DNA of 64,000 nucleotides from Ichthyosporea sp. XGB-2017a (taxonomy: Eukaryota > Opisthokonta > Ichthyosporea). The translations under genes were made by a program, and so were the position numbers. Of this stretch, positions 32,744-43,219 are shown in pieces. The stretch spans positions 107,954 through 171,953 of the forward strand of contig PDIM01000011.1 of assembly GCA_002811675.1 (NCBI GenBank). The letters are read 5' to 3'. The number at the start of each line of letters is the position of its first letter. Within the stretch, counting starts at the first letter, position 1. The notes under the pieces were generated by a model. The model was given only the letters and a program-made list of their open reading frames with translations, was not told the DNA's origin and searched no databases.

Positions 32744-33292
32744 TGCCAGTACTTCTTTCTGTTTTCCTGAGCCGCTGAGATATTCTATGGGAGGAGAGCA
32801 CTGCAGAATATATGCCAATAAACAGCCCCTGCAGCTCTGAGTCCTCGATGGGGCCTTAATCTATCTATCCCTGGTAATTTCGAAATCCCCCTACATGTGC
32901 CGGGCAGTGACCAGAGTACCAGCGTTACCATAATATAATTGTCACATGGCTGAAAATGATGGCCCGGCTATAATTAACCCCCAACCCTCTCAGCTGCAGC
33001 GCTAACTGGCACTGGGAGATCATCCAGCTGCAGTCCTCTGCCTCGCACGTTACATTTTGGGCTCTGGCACTGGCACACAGGCATGATAGTCTGTAGCCAC
33101 CCCATGTACATGTTTCCCCGCAACTATTGAAGTATAGATAAAGGAAATATGCTTGAAAAGAGCAAGTGTTGAACACAGATAGCAGAGGCCGTAGACGTTA
33201 GTGGATAAGTAAATTTTCCTCGTAACTGGTTGGCAGTTGCGCATCCATGCACAGGTATCGATTGAATCATATTTATTTTCTATGTTACAACG
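32744..33292. other. Intergenic between tandem genes, 549 bp
   Basis: RRN3 upstream region and 3' flank of the CEP350-like gene. CAGCTGCAG-type motifs near 32990-33030. No exon seen. Confidence 0.5.
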
Positions 33293-36200
33293 TTACAGTG
33301 ATCTACAAACATCTTCAAGGAAAAAGTCAAATACTTCTTCCACAACTCGCTCTCTGACTTCTTCAGTTTCAACTCTGTAATCCAGCCACCGTTTTTCTTC
33401 TTCTTCCAAGTCAGCATTGGCAAATAGTGTGTTTGTTTGGGGGAATCTCGAAGCGTGTAAGGCATGTGGCAATTGGGATTTTACACTCTCGCGAAGTTGT
33501 TCAGGGATTGTTAGTGCTGACTGCGTAGCTTTATAATGCAAAAGACTATCTTCCATCCACGGTTTTGGAGCAGGGGCGTTGACCACATTCAAAATTTCAC
33601 GAAGGGATTCATTGAGAAGGTCAAAGATACCTTTACTAAGAATCATTTGATTTTCAAGCTTTTCATTTGAAAAGGAACTCAAAAGAGTTTTAAAATATCC
33701 ATCGGAGAATATTTCATTAAAATGGCGATAGTCTAAAGGAAGAGGATTAAGCCTATCGAGGCTTTGAACAAACATGTCAATAAACGCGTCCACAAATTCA
33801 GCGTCAAATCTCAACTCAGAATCTTCATCATGAGATAGAACACCCTCTTGTTCCGTATCTACAACTTCAATCACTTCTAAGGGTGACAATAAGCGATCAT
33901 CCTTCAAAGGAGATCCCACCAACCCACTGCTAGTCTGAGATGGCGGAGAAACGGGTCTTCGAATATCGGAAAGTCCAGTAGGAGAAGAAATGGTTTCTCG
34001 AAAGTCCATGTGCACATTTGGTTTCCTTGGGCTCGGGGTACGAACTTCAAGATCCTTTCTCTCACTTCGCTTAGGACTCAATTCATTCGGATCAGCAAGA
34101 TAAGACTTTATAGACTTCAATTCTGACACTGCATCTTCAACAAGCTCATCAACGAGACATTCAACGACATGTTCAACATTCACTCCTGTCCCCTCTTCTT
34201 TATCAGATGGTGGAGATTTCAAGATCACCAGAGCATCACTTCCAGTTGACCGTAGCGTCGGCTCCGAAGGTGGAGAAGAGGTAGACTTCGTATGACTAGA
34301 CAAAACATCTCCATCTTCAGCGCATACCAAGGAGGGAACGGATGACACCGAAGAAGCTCTTGAGGCACTTGGTTCCATCAACGGCTCGGGGCTATTGGCC
34401 TCTACCAATTCAGATACTGATCCAGCAGTTCCAGAAATTTCTTCTTCCATTTCTTCACTGGTAGAAGTATTTTGAGTAAGTTTAGCGGCTGTTTTATCCG
34501 ACACGAAGTCATCAGAATAGTCATAGGGGTCATGAGTATCTGAAGCTTTCGGTGACAGTGCAAGGTCTTTTTGCTCATTGGAAGTGTTCTTATCAGACAA
34601 GACCTGCCCTTCTTTCTCTCTGACAGCAGTATCTTCAAAGGGAGTATACTCACTTTCAACTTCAGATGCAGCCGTAATTTCAGAGGGAACATCTTCACTT
34701 TCAACTGCAGATGCCGCCGTACTTTCAAAGGGAACCTGTTCACTTTCAACTTCAGATGCAAAGGATTCTGATGGGCCGTACTTAAGGGAAATGTCCGTTT
34801 TTATAGAATCCTCATAAACTGATTTATCTTCAGTGCCAGAAATCTCTTCATTGATCGAAGTTTCTTTAGAACAACGATCTTCGGCAGAAGTATAAGATGA
34901 CTCTTTGGTGGCTATTCGTTCGCTGATTTCAGGCCCAACACTTTCTCGCTTTTTAGAGATAGAAATAGACTTTTCTGAACTGTCTTGAGAATCCTTTCTA
35001 GAGGTCCCCCCAGAAGAATCACGGTCCTCGACCAGTGATGCAGTCTTGGAGGCAGAGGGTGTTCGAACTGGACTATCTGGAAGGGCTGCTTTAGTTTCCT
35101 CAATAACTTTTTCCACGGCCTATAAAAATAAAATGCAAATACATTAATTAATCCCCCAACACTCTGTTTAAAAAAAGAGTAACAAACCCAAAAGCAAAGA
35201 AGAAAGATACAAACCTTCAGCTGCTTAAGAAGATTCTTTTCTTGTTTTTTCAGCCTAGCTTCATTCCTTTTCTTCTTTTCACCATAGAGTCTTTTTGCTT
35301 CTTTTTTCTTAGCGTCCAGCGACTTTTTGAGAAATTCAATACGCTCTTTTAACGAATCCAAGTCTGTCAAATTCATAGCCACATGATAATAAATAAAGCA
35401 AAGGGTTATTAATAAATTCACAATAACATTTACATATCGTATGAGACTTACCCGAGACATCGTCAGACGAGGATGATTTTTCACAAGACTCTTTTGGTTT
35501 TGGCTCTTTTTTCTTGTCTGACTTAAACTTGGCCTCTATTTTTTTAGCTTCCGGGGAATGCTCCAGTGATTCAAAAGAGTCACTACTATAGTGAAATTCA
35601 TTGTCGGTATGTAAGGATGAATGGAGTGCGCTGCTTTCGGCAATGGAGGTATCGGTATAGACATTTGACTCACTTCCTTTAAAGACCTCACTTGCATCTA
35701 AACCTCTTTCACTTTCTATGTCCATCTGCGTGGCAATCGAGGCAGTTCCATCATAATCGTCAAACATTTCTGATGATACCACTTCTGTTCTTATAGTTTC
35801 GTCATTTGCAAGAGATTCAATATCCTCGTCAGTTTGAATTTCTTCATCTGTTAGTATTCGCTCGGACTCAATAGGCTCCACTCCCGATATCAGTAAGCTC
35901 TCCTGTACTGAAGAATCGGACTCGAAGTCAGACTGATAAATTTTCTTTTCTGTAACAGCAGATACTCGATCTTTTGTAGAAGAACGGACAGGGGTTCTCT
36001 CGTGTCCTTTTCCTGGCATGAGATCATTTTCAAGAGATAGAGCCTCCTCAAGCATTTTTTGCACTTCATTTTCTTCTTCTTTTAATCTCTTTTCCCAATC
36101 CAAAACTTCTTTTCTCTTCTTTATCAGCTGCTCTGCAGTCTCCTTCGCTTGTACCAATTTCTTTTCCCTCTTTGTTAAATATTTGTCATCTGAAAGCTTA

Positions 36201-37537
36201 AATAATGTCTTCAACTTTTTCGATATGTTTGATCCAAGGGAGCCAGTTCCTGACGATTCTGGAGACGAAGCTGACCGTTTAGGAGATTGAAGAGGCTCTG
36301 AAGGCACTGAAGATGTCACTGAATCAGCGTTTGGGGAGATTTGCACAGGTGCGGCTTTTAACTTGCGCCTGTAGGCGCGTGATTTCATAGCCATTTCAGA
36401 TATTGCCTGGGTTTGCTCGTATAGGCACAGCTTAAGCTCCATAATTGAAGATTTATAAGCTTCTTTTAGGCGCTCTATCTCTTCTCGTTCAGAATTCAGT
36501 TTAACTCGAATACTCTTTTCTTTGTCCTTCAAAGGTGAATCTACCCCGTACTCTTCTTTCGAATCAAAAGTCGATTTGACATTGTCTTTCAGAATGATTT
36601 TCTCTTTTTCGTGGTTGTCATTAACAGCTTTAAGTATTTCAGCAAAAGCAACCGTTTCTTGCTGTGCTAATGCCACGTTTCTCTGTTGCTCTAGCTCTGT
36701 TAAATGAAGATTAGACGCCTCAACGGTTTCGAGCAATTCGATCTCAGCAAGTAATTTCCGTGAGAGGGAATTTGGCGACAGACGCCCGTTAGTCTCGCGC
36801 ATTTGACTAGTTCCACTGTTTGGTGTCGAAGTTTTTGATGAAGAATTGTAAGACCCATCTCCTTTTAGTGTAGCTGTGCTTGTAGACTGGAGAGAACCGT
36901 CATTTTGACTTTGCGATGTTTTGGAAGAGGAAGAGGAAGAAGAAGAGGAAGACGACGTCGATGAAGTAGATTTGGAACTTTCTGATATCGTTTTGCTATC
37001 TTCAGAAGTAGAATCAGACGTAGAATTAGATTGGTCTGATGGATTTTCACTTGAATAGCTTTTCACACTACTTTGAGAAGAAGATCTCCCATTTTTACTT
37101 CTTTTGCTTACTGAGCTACCATTCACACTTAAAGGAGGAGAATCAACCGCACCACAATTTGTCAGTTCTTCCTGAAAGTCGAACCCATTTTTGTCAAAAG
37201 GAGAAAGAACCCTATCTTTCTCTCTGACTGTCACATTACTCGTGTCTATATTCTCTAATCCAAGTTTCTTCGCCTTTGGGTAGTCAGATTCATCTGATGT
37301 TGGAATTTTTTTGATTGCCTTAACAGCCGCTCCCTCTCCCCTATCTGTAATACCAAGATTCTTACCCTTGCTTGCCCCACGCCTAAGGGACTTACCCCCT
37401 AGAAACTTTCGTGCATAGATATTCAATATTTTCAGATCGTCCCTGTCTTCATCAGCCCCAAAACCTTTTGCCGAAGCATTTGCAAATGGGAGTAATCGAG
37501 CGCATTTCTGCGGGGCGGTATTTATACCAGTGCCCAT
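33293..37537 (-). CDS. CEP350-like centrosome/basal-body protein
   Basis: Large, mostly disordered protein of 1,353 aa in three exons (37537-35452, 35363-35215, 35119-33293; introns 89 and 95 nt; phases 1 and 0). The N-terminus is Ser-rich with a long poly-Ser run. Coiled-coil segments near residues 250-400 end in AYRRKLKAAP. A further helical segment (YLTKREKKLVQAKETAEQLI, then KKRKEVLDWEKRLKEEE) resembles the conserved LTKRExxLxxRxxxAExLLxWKxRLxxEE motif I recall for CEP350. Exon 2 is a Lys/Arg/Glu helix. Exon 3 is acidic, with YSDDF-type motifs, and a folded C-terminal domain (~1170-1353) ends VVEEVFDFFLEDVCRSL. CEP350 anchors microtubules at centrioles with FOP and CYLD. No CAP-Gly domain was recognised, so this would be a reduced or divergent relative; the name is tentative. 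Confidence 0.5.
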
Positions 37538-37860
37538 CCTGGAGTGTATTTGTCAGAGTACCTGATGGGAGTCAATGGTGGCACGGGTGACAAGGATTTT
37601 GCTTGTGCACGGTTAAGCAAAGATCCCCTAGAGAAGAGAAGGAGAGGAGGGACACAAAACAAGGCACAACAAAGAAAAGAGGAGCCATCAGCCAGGAATG
37701 ATGAAGGAAGGAATGCACCGCGCCTGCATATAATAATTAAGGCCAGGGTTAGGGATGGGGGATCTGTGTAATTATTGACGTATTGTCAGGGAGCGCGACC
37801 CGTATTGTTATTCATTGACGCAAGTAATGGAAGACAAACCTGCACCCCAGTGAATGTCTA
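37538..37860. other. Divergent upstream region before the tandem array
   Basis: A 323-bp region between the CEP350-like start and the 86-bp array. It is purine-rich (37640-37720) with no exon recognised. Confidence 0.45.
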
Positions 37861-38376
37861 AACCTGCTGCTCCACTAGCAGCACCAGGATCCCCCTTTCA
37901 CTCTATGTACTCCAATCAACACACAAGGTACTTGGAACTCGCTCAGAACCTGCTGCTCCACTAGCAGCACCAGGATCCCCCTTTCAGTCTATGTACTCCA
38001 ATCAACACACAAGGTACTTGGAACTCGCTCAGAACCTGCTGCTCCACTAGCAGCACCAGGATCCCCCTTTCACTCTATGTACTCCAATCAACACACAAGG
38101 TACTTGGAACTCGCTCAGAACCTGCTGCTCCACTAGCAGCACCAGGATCCCCCTTTCAGTCTATGTACTCCAATCAACACACAAGGTACTTGGAACTCGC
38201 TCAGAACCTGCTGCTCCACTAGCAGCACCAGGATCCCCCTTTCAGTCTATGTACTCCAATCAACACACAAGGTACTTGGAACTCGCTCAGAACCTGCTGC
38301 TCCACTAGCAGCACCAGGATCCCCCTTTCAGTCTATGTACTCCAATCAACACACAAGGTACTTGGAACTCGCTCAG
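37861..38376. repeat. Tandem array: six copies of an 86-bp unit
   Basis: Six head-to-tail copies of an 86-bp unit start at 37861, 37947, 38033, 38119, 38205 and 38291; four more bases continue before the sequence diverges. The copies are identical except for one C/G site in TTCA(C/G)TCTATG, reading C, G, C, G, G, G. Each unit contains a 7-bp stem with a 5-nt loop (TGCTGCTCCACTAGCAGCA). The period is not a multiple of three and no frame is open through it, so it is non-coding. It lies in the divergent upstream region of the CEP350-like gene and the ZIP gene, ending about 50 bp before the ZIP ATG. Confidence 0.97.
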
Positions 38377-38425
38377 AACCATCGGCAAGAAGAAGAGGAT
38401 TGAGCTCTAGACACCTTCTAGCATA

Positions 38426-39421
38426 ATGTCATTGTTGACTTTCCAGGTTGTATCCCTTGCGGTAACCTTCAGTTTAGGGCTGTCCTCTTTAGTTCCTATC
38501 ACTGTTAACCGAGCCGTAGTACCATCTCCTGGAAAGGATTTATTCTTTTCTTCAATGGAATGCTTTGTTGCCGGTGTATTCATTGCTGTAGGACTACTTG
38601 ACATGTTGAACGATGCCAATGAAAATCTTGATAGTGGTTTGGAATCCTTTCCAGTAGGTTCCTTATTGGCTGGGATCGGTTGCTTCACAGTTGTGTTTTT
38701 GGAACAAGTGGTGGTTGTCAAGGTTAAGTAGCGCATCAGAAGAAGTTCTGTTGGAGGAGAAGAAATTGTACATGTTGACTCAGTGACCGTGGGGGGAGGT
38801 AGTTGCGGGTATTCAAGAGGAGCTAAAAGAACTTGTAGTGATATGGAAACTGGCAACGAGCGACGATGTGAGGAGGAGCTAATACACCAAATGGGAAGAG
38901 AAAACGATATAGAGGCATTTCCAGAAGCTGTTTGCGAAGACAAAGCAGATCAGCTGAGAATGGGGCAGCGTGATGAAATTGACTTGAAGTTCCTTGCTAT
39001 TACAATTTTAGTAGTAATGATCTCTCAGTCTATAATGGAAGGTTTAGCTATTGGTTTTGTTAGCGAGAATTCTGATGGATGGTCCCTTCTTTTCGCTGTT
39101 GCATGTCATAAAGGGTTTGCTGCGTTAGCTATTGGCTCATCCCTCTCTGCTACTAATTATAGCTTCACAAAGCAAATGCTATATGCCTTTTGTTTTGTGA
39201 TGGCATCTCCTTTGGGCGTGTCTATTGGAATGGTTGTGCAGAAGTTTGCATCAAGTGTAGATACTGTTTCCGGCATCTTCTTTGGCTTGGCTGCGGGTAA
39301 CTTCGTTTATATATCAGCGATTTTGTTTCGAGAAAACATGCACAGTCACCAGGTCCTTAAGCTCACGTGTGGTCTGGTAGGCTTTGGGGGCATCGCTGTT
39401 GGCATCTACTATGTAGGATAG
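38426..39421 (+). CDS. ZIP (SLC39) metal transporter with an in-frame TAG
   Basis: Divalent metal (zinc/iron) importer of the ZIP family, split by a single TAG at 38729-38731; the same frame is otherwise open for 331 codons. Before the stop are helices 1-3 (residues 1-101: LAVTFSLGLSSLVP, SSMECFVAGVFIAVGLLDML, GIGCFTVVFLEQVVVV). After it come the variable hydrophilic loop and helices 4-8: ISQSIMEGLAIGF (TM4), AVACHKGFAALAIG (TM5), MASPLGVSIGMVVQ and GLAAGNFVYISAILF. The stop falls at the start of the loop, where family members vary most. It could be removed by a weak 75-nt or 90-nt GT-AG intron beginning at 38728, be read through, be a sequence error, or mark a recent pseudogene. The TM4 histidine normally present (HSxxEG) is Gln here. 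An antisense frame over this gene is a shadow. Confidence 0.75.
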
Positions 39422-39794
39422 ACTAGAGTGCATGATGGTGCAGTGGGGTGGTCAATAAAGCCTCCATCTACACAATTCCATTGGCCTGCAGAGTACGAAG
39501 GAATTATCCTTAGTCCTCATTGCTGTAGTCTGTACGCCCTAACCATGCACGATGCAGTACACTTGACTTGACAAATATTTTCCCGCCAAAAAGTTAGCCT
39601 GCACTCTGCACTCTGCAGCAGTGATCATCATCGACCACTTCCCAAGGGCCAAAAAACTTCACTTTTCACTTTTTCACTTTCTCTTTTTTTCTTTTCTTGT
39701 TGTTGTTGTTGTTGTAATTTGGAGATTTCATATTTTGGTTTATTTTAATAAATCTTTAGATTTCACTGCATATTAATATCCGCGTGTTATTAAC
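39422..39794. other. Intergenic / PRIM2 upstream region, 373 bp
   Basis: Between the ZIP stop and the primase ATG. It has an E2F-like site (listed separately), a CTGCACTCTGCACTCTGCA short repeat near 39600, TCACTTT repeats and a TTG repeat near 39697. Confidence 0.5.
39578..39591. promoter_or_regulatory. E2F/DP-like site upstream of primase gene
   Basis: The sequence TTTTCCCGCCAAAA contains the classic E2F consensus TTTSSCGC (TTTCCCGC). It lies about 205 bp before the PRIM2 start codon. DNA replication genes are standard E2F targets in animals and plants, so the placement makes sense; binding here is inferred. Confidence 0.5.
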
Positions 39795-41413
39795 ATGGAG
39801 CATGTACAAAAAAAGAAAAAGGTGAAGGGGCGGAAAAGCACCATAGGCTCTTCAAAGTACCCATGTCGTGTACAAATGTATGCTTTACCCCCCACCGACG
39901 AAATATCTCTGGAGGAATTTGAGCGTTTTGCGTTAGAGCGAGTCAAAGGTATGGTACAGATTTCTGTATTATGAGTGCTTCTTTTAACAAATATTGAGTA
40001 AGGATTTTGAATGCCCCCTCCCTCTTTTTTTTGAATGTAGGATTGAAAGCGGTCGAAAATGCGAAACTAAAGTTTTCAAAGCGCGGTTCAGAGTACGAAG
40101 ATGCTATGAGAAAGCTTTGCAAGATTCATTTTAACATTCGATTTGCGTCAGACGATACTTTGGATGATGAGTTGATTGAAGAGAGAAAAAAAGACCACAT
40201 TGCTCACTACATTTTGAGGTTGGCATACTGCCGTAGTGAAGATCTCAGAAGATGGTTTCTTATCCAGGAAACGGAGTTGTTTCGCTTTAGATTCCAACAG
40301 CTTACGTCACAAGAAAAGACTCATTTTATGAAACTTAACAACCTCGAATACACTTCAATTGACAACAGTGAAAAGAATGCGATAGCAAAACAGCTAGTGA
40401 GCTCCTGTCATGAAGTAACTATGGAGACTCTGGGCAATGAACAGTTTTTTAAAGTTCCCTTTGAAGAAGCTCTGGATCTCGTCAAGCAGAGGCGCGTATT
40501 TGTTCAAGGTGGATATGCTTATATTCGCTTTGAACATCTTGTGCATACCATCTGCGGGATCTTCCGTATGAAACTATCATCAGCTCTTGTAACTACGTCA
40601 CGCGTTGTTCCGACAATGGAGGAAGACGACCGCCTGCTTCCAATGTTGCTCAATCTTAGTAAGCAGTATTTAGGATCCGAGTACGATACCAAGAGCATGG
40701 TGGCTGGAAAGATAACTCCTTCACAGATTGATATGTTGGCTGCGAAATGTTTTCCGCTTTGCATGCGAAATATGCATGACGAATTCCGACAGAAACATCA
40801 TTTGAAACACGGTGGGAGAATGCAGTATGGCCTGTTTTTGAAAGGCATTGGTCTGAGCTTAGATGACGCTCTTACTTTCTGGCGATCTGAATTTACGAAA
40901 GCAATGAGTGGTGACAAATTTGACAAAAGTTATTCCTACAACATCCGACATAATTACGGTAAAGAAGGAAAGAGGGCAGATTATACTCCTTATAATTGTG
41001 TAAGAATCATCACATCAAATGCACCTGGCCCGGGGGATCATCATGGATGTCCTTTTAAGCATTTCGACGAAGTGAATCTCAGGGCCAAATTGGCGAAGTA
41101 TGGTGTCCCGTCTAATGCCGTTTACGAAATTATAGGCCTTGTTAAAGGCTCACATTTTCAAGTTGCGTGCTCTAAGTACTTTGAAGTTACCCAAAAGATG
41201 GAAAATTCAAATATGGAATTGAACCATCCAAACCAGTATTTCTTGGAAAGTTACAAGCATCACTTCGGGGACGCCATTGGTGGTAAGCCCGATACAGACA
41301 TGGCAATTGCCCCTTCTACTGACGTGGGCGCTGTTGAACCACCTCTTCCAAATACTACTGCTCCTAGTGTCTCTGCTTCATCTAGCCTCCCAGTGCCGAT
41401 GGATACAGCCTAA
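39795..41413 (+). CDS. PRIM2: DNA primase large subunit (PRIM2)
   Basis: Large, iron-sulfur subunit of the DNA polymerase alpha-primase complex, which makes RNA primers for replication; nuclear. 508 aa in exons 39795-39948 and 40041-41413 (92-nt phase-1 intron, GTATGG...ATGTAG). The first exon supplies a basic N-terminus and SSKYPCRVQMYALPPTDEIS, a typical family start. The main body has HIAHYILRLAYCRSEDLRRW and FLIQETELFRFRF. The C-terminal domain has the four cluster cysteines in KCFPLC, PYNCVRI, HHGCPFKHF and QVACSKYFE, plus HLKHGGRMQYGLFLKGIGL and YSYNIRHNYGKEGKRADYTP, which bind template and primer. The ~50-residue tail is Pro/Ser/Thr-rich and unconserved. Confidence 0.97.
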
Positions 41414-41592
41414 TATGTTTACTTGTGAGTAAACTCAAACATTCCACATTTTAAATAAAAAAAGTGATGCACACCCCAAAACGAGTATACTTTTTTGCAG
41501 CCTGAATTTATTTTGAGCTTTGGATATACATTTTCGAAGCGCAGAAGGCTTTCCAAGTTCAAAGCACTCCTACAGCATTCTAGATATGCCAC

Positions 41593-42758
41593 TTAGTTGC
41601 GACGGTTGCGGTTGAAAGAGCCGGTTCCAGCAGCGGTGATGGGAGCGGACACGCTAAGTCCAGGGAGGTTAGCAAAGTCCATTTCCTTAAGCATAGCCTT
41701 GGTATCGGGATCAGTTTCAATAACATCCATTTCCAAAGCAGAAATTTCAGGAACAAAGTTATCTCTGCGCTCACGCTCTTCTTCCTGAAGTTTAATAGAA
41801 ATACCACGAACAGGTCCCTGTTGAATACGCTTCATAAGATGTGTAACGAACCCAGCAATCTTGTTACGAAGACGCTTGCTTGGGATAATCGCAATTTCCT
41901 CACAAATACGCTTGTTGACATGGAAATCAAGGCCCAAACGGGTATAGTATTTTTCAATAATGACACGAGCTGCCTTCTTGACAGTCTTTGTTCTTACGCG
42001 ACCCTATAGTTATTTAAAAAACATGAAACATGTCAGCCACAGATTCTTCATTTTATAATCCAACTACTTTTTTAATCCCCAACTTTTTCTTGCTCCGCAA
42101 ATCCCACTGTTGCAAAAAAAAAGTAATTCCCTCACATACTCTTTACACTAAAGAGGCCTACAAAATATCATTCCATCTTCAGAGGAAATACAGTACACAA
42201 TCAAATCCAACAACTTCTATTCCCTCACAACGGCTAACTCCACCGCCACAATCACACTCCACAGCAAATTTATCTTTCTCATTCGAATTCTAAAAGCTTC
42301 TCCTATTTCCTATTGACATATGTGCACTGAACCGAACAACCCGATTCCAAGCCCATATATCCTTAAGCCCTCAAATTATTTACATCAACGATATATCTCG
42401 ACCTCCTTTCCTTTATAAAATCAAATCAGGCAATGAATCTAAGAACAAAGAAGCTTTATCATCACCCATCCATCCATCCCCACCCAACTGCTCGTCTATC
42501 TACAATCCACAGCCGACTGTCTCGAGCATAGTTAAACTCACGGACAAAGATAAAGCATTAACAACTTCACTTCTGATTAGCAAATGATAAATAATTATAA
42601 TTATCCCCTTCCAATATTCCATTCGCGTCCATTGACCGGATTCCTCATCCATCTTTGTGCCCTATATAATCTGCCCCATATCCCATCAATGCATCTAACG
42701 CAATGCAAGAACCCTCACCCAACAAGATAACAAACAGTGGATACTCTATACCTACCAT
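41593..42758 (-). CDS. RPS17: 40S ribosomal protein eS17
   Basis: Small ribosomal subunit protein, 137 aa. Coding exon 2 (42003-41593) starts GGT CGC and reads [20 protein letters not shown], then [20 protein letters not shown] and [20 protein letters not shown], essentially canonical eS17 lacking only its initiator Met. The only ATG followed by a usable donor (ATG|GTAGGT) upstream is at 42758-42756, so the model has a first coding exon of just ATG and a 752-nt intron (42755-42004). This is by far the longest intron in the window. An ATG-only exon is common in ribosomal protein genes of several lineages. The exon 2 boundary is certain; the exon 1 position is likely but unproven. Divergent to SNRPF. 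Confidence 0.93.
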
Positions 42759-43219
42759 ATTTGAAAATTTAAATTAACAAATCAATTCGAATCGAAAGCG
42801 AAAAGGAAAGAGGCCAGATATAACGGCAGAGGCTGGTTGGGGCCTTTATAGGACTAGCTAGTGGAGGAAGAGAGTGTGAGTGCATGGGGCCCATAGATAT
42901 TGTATGGGAATGGTCTATATTGGCCATTGCAGCTAGCTAGGGTTACGGCACTCGCGGGGGTTAAGGGTGGATCAGCTGGCTGTCCCCTTGCAGCTACATG
43001 ATCCGAGTTGACACTATATTGTCTCTATCACAGTCACTGGTGGGGTGTTTCATTTCCTCCTCCTGCTCTCCCCCTCTTCCCTCCTCCTTCCCTCAACACT
43101 CCAACACCACACAACAGAAGAGCACAAATAGTACACAGCTCCACCCGATTAGTCCTTGCTAGCCTCAACTTAGATTACCAACTCCCTTAGTGAGCATTGA
43201 TACATATATATATATAACA
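42759..43219. other. Divergent promoter region, eS17 / SmF
   Basis: A 461-bp region with two CTAGCTAG-type motifs (near 42854 and 42933), a C/T-rich tract (43045-43100) and a TATATATATATA stretch directly before the SmF ATG. No exon recognised. Confidence 0.55.

Noticed and set aside
38407-38943. 178-codon antisense frame across the ZIP gene and its TAG
   Set aside because: Low-complexity Ser/Thr/Pro composition and full overlap with clear ZIP helices on the other strand.
42420-42462. Candidate C/D box snoRNA on the minus strand in the eS17 intron
   Set aside because: C-like (GTGATGA) and D-like (CTGA) boxes are only about 35 nt apart and no terminal stem pairs them.
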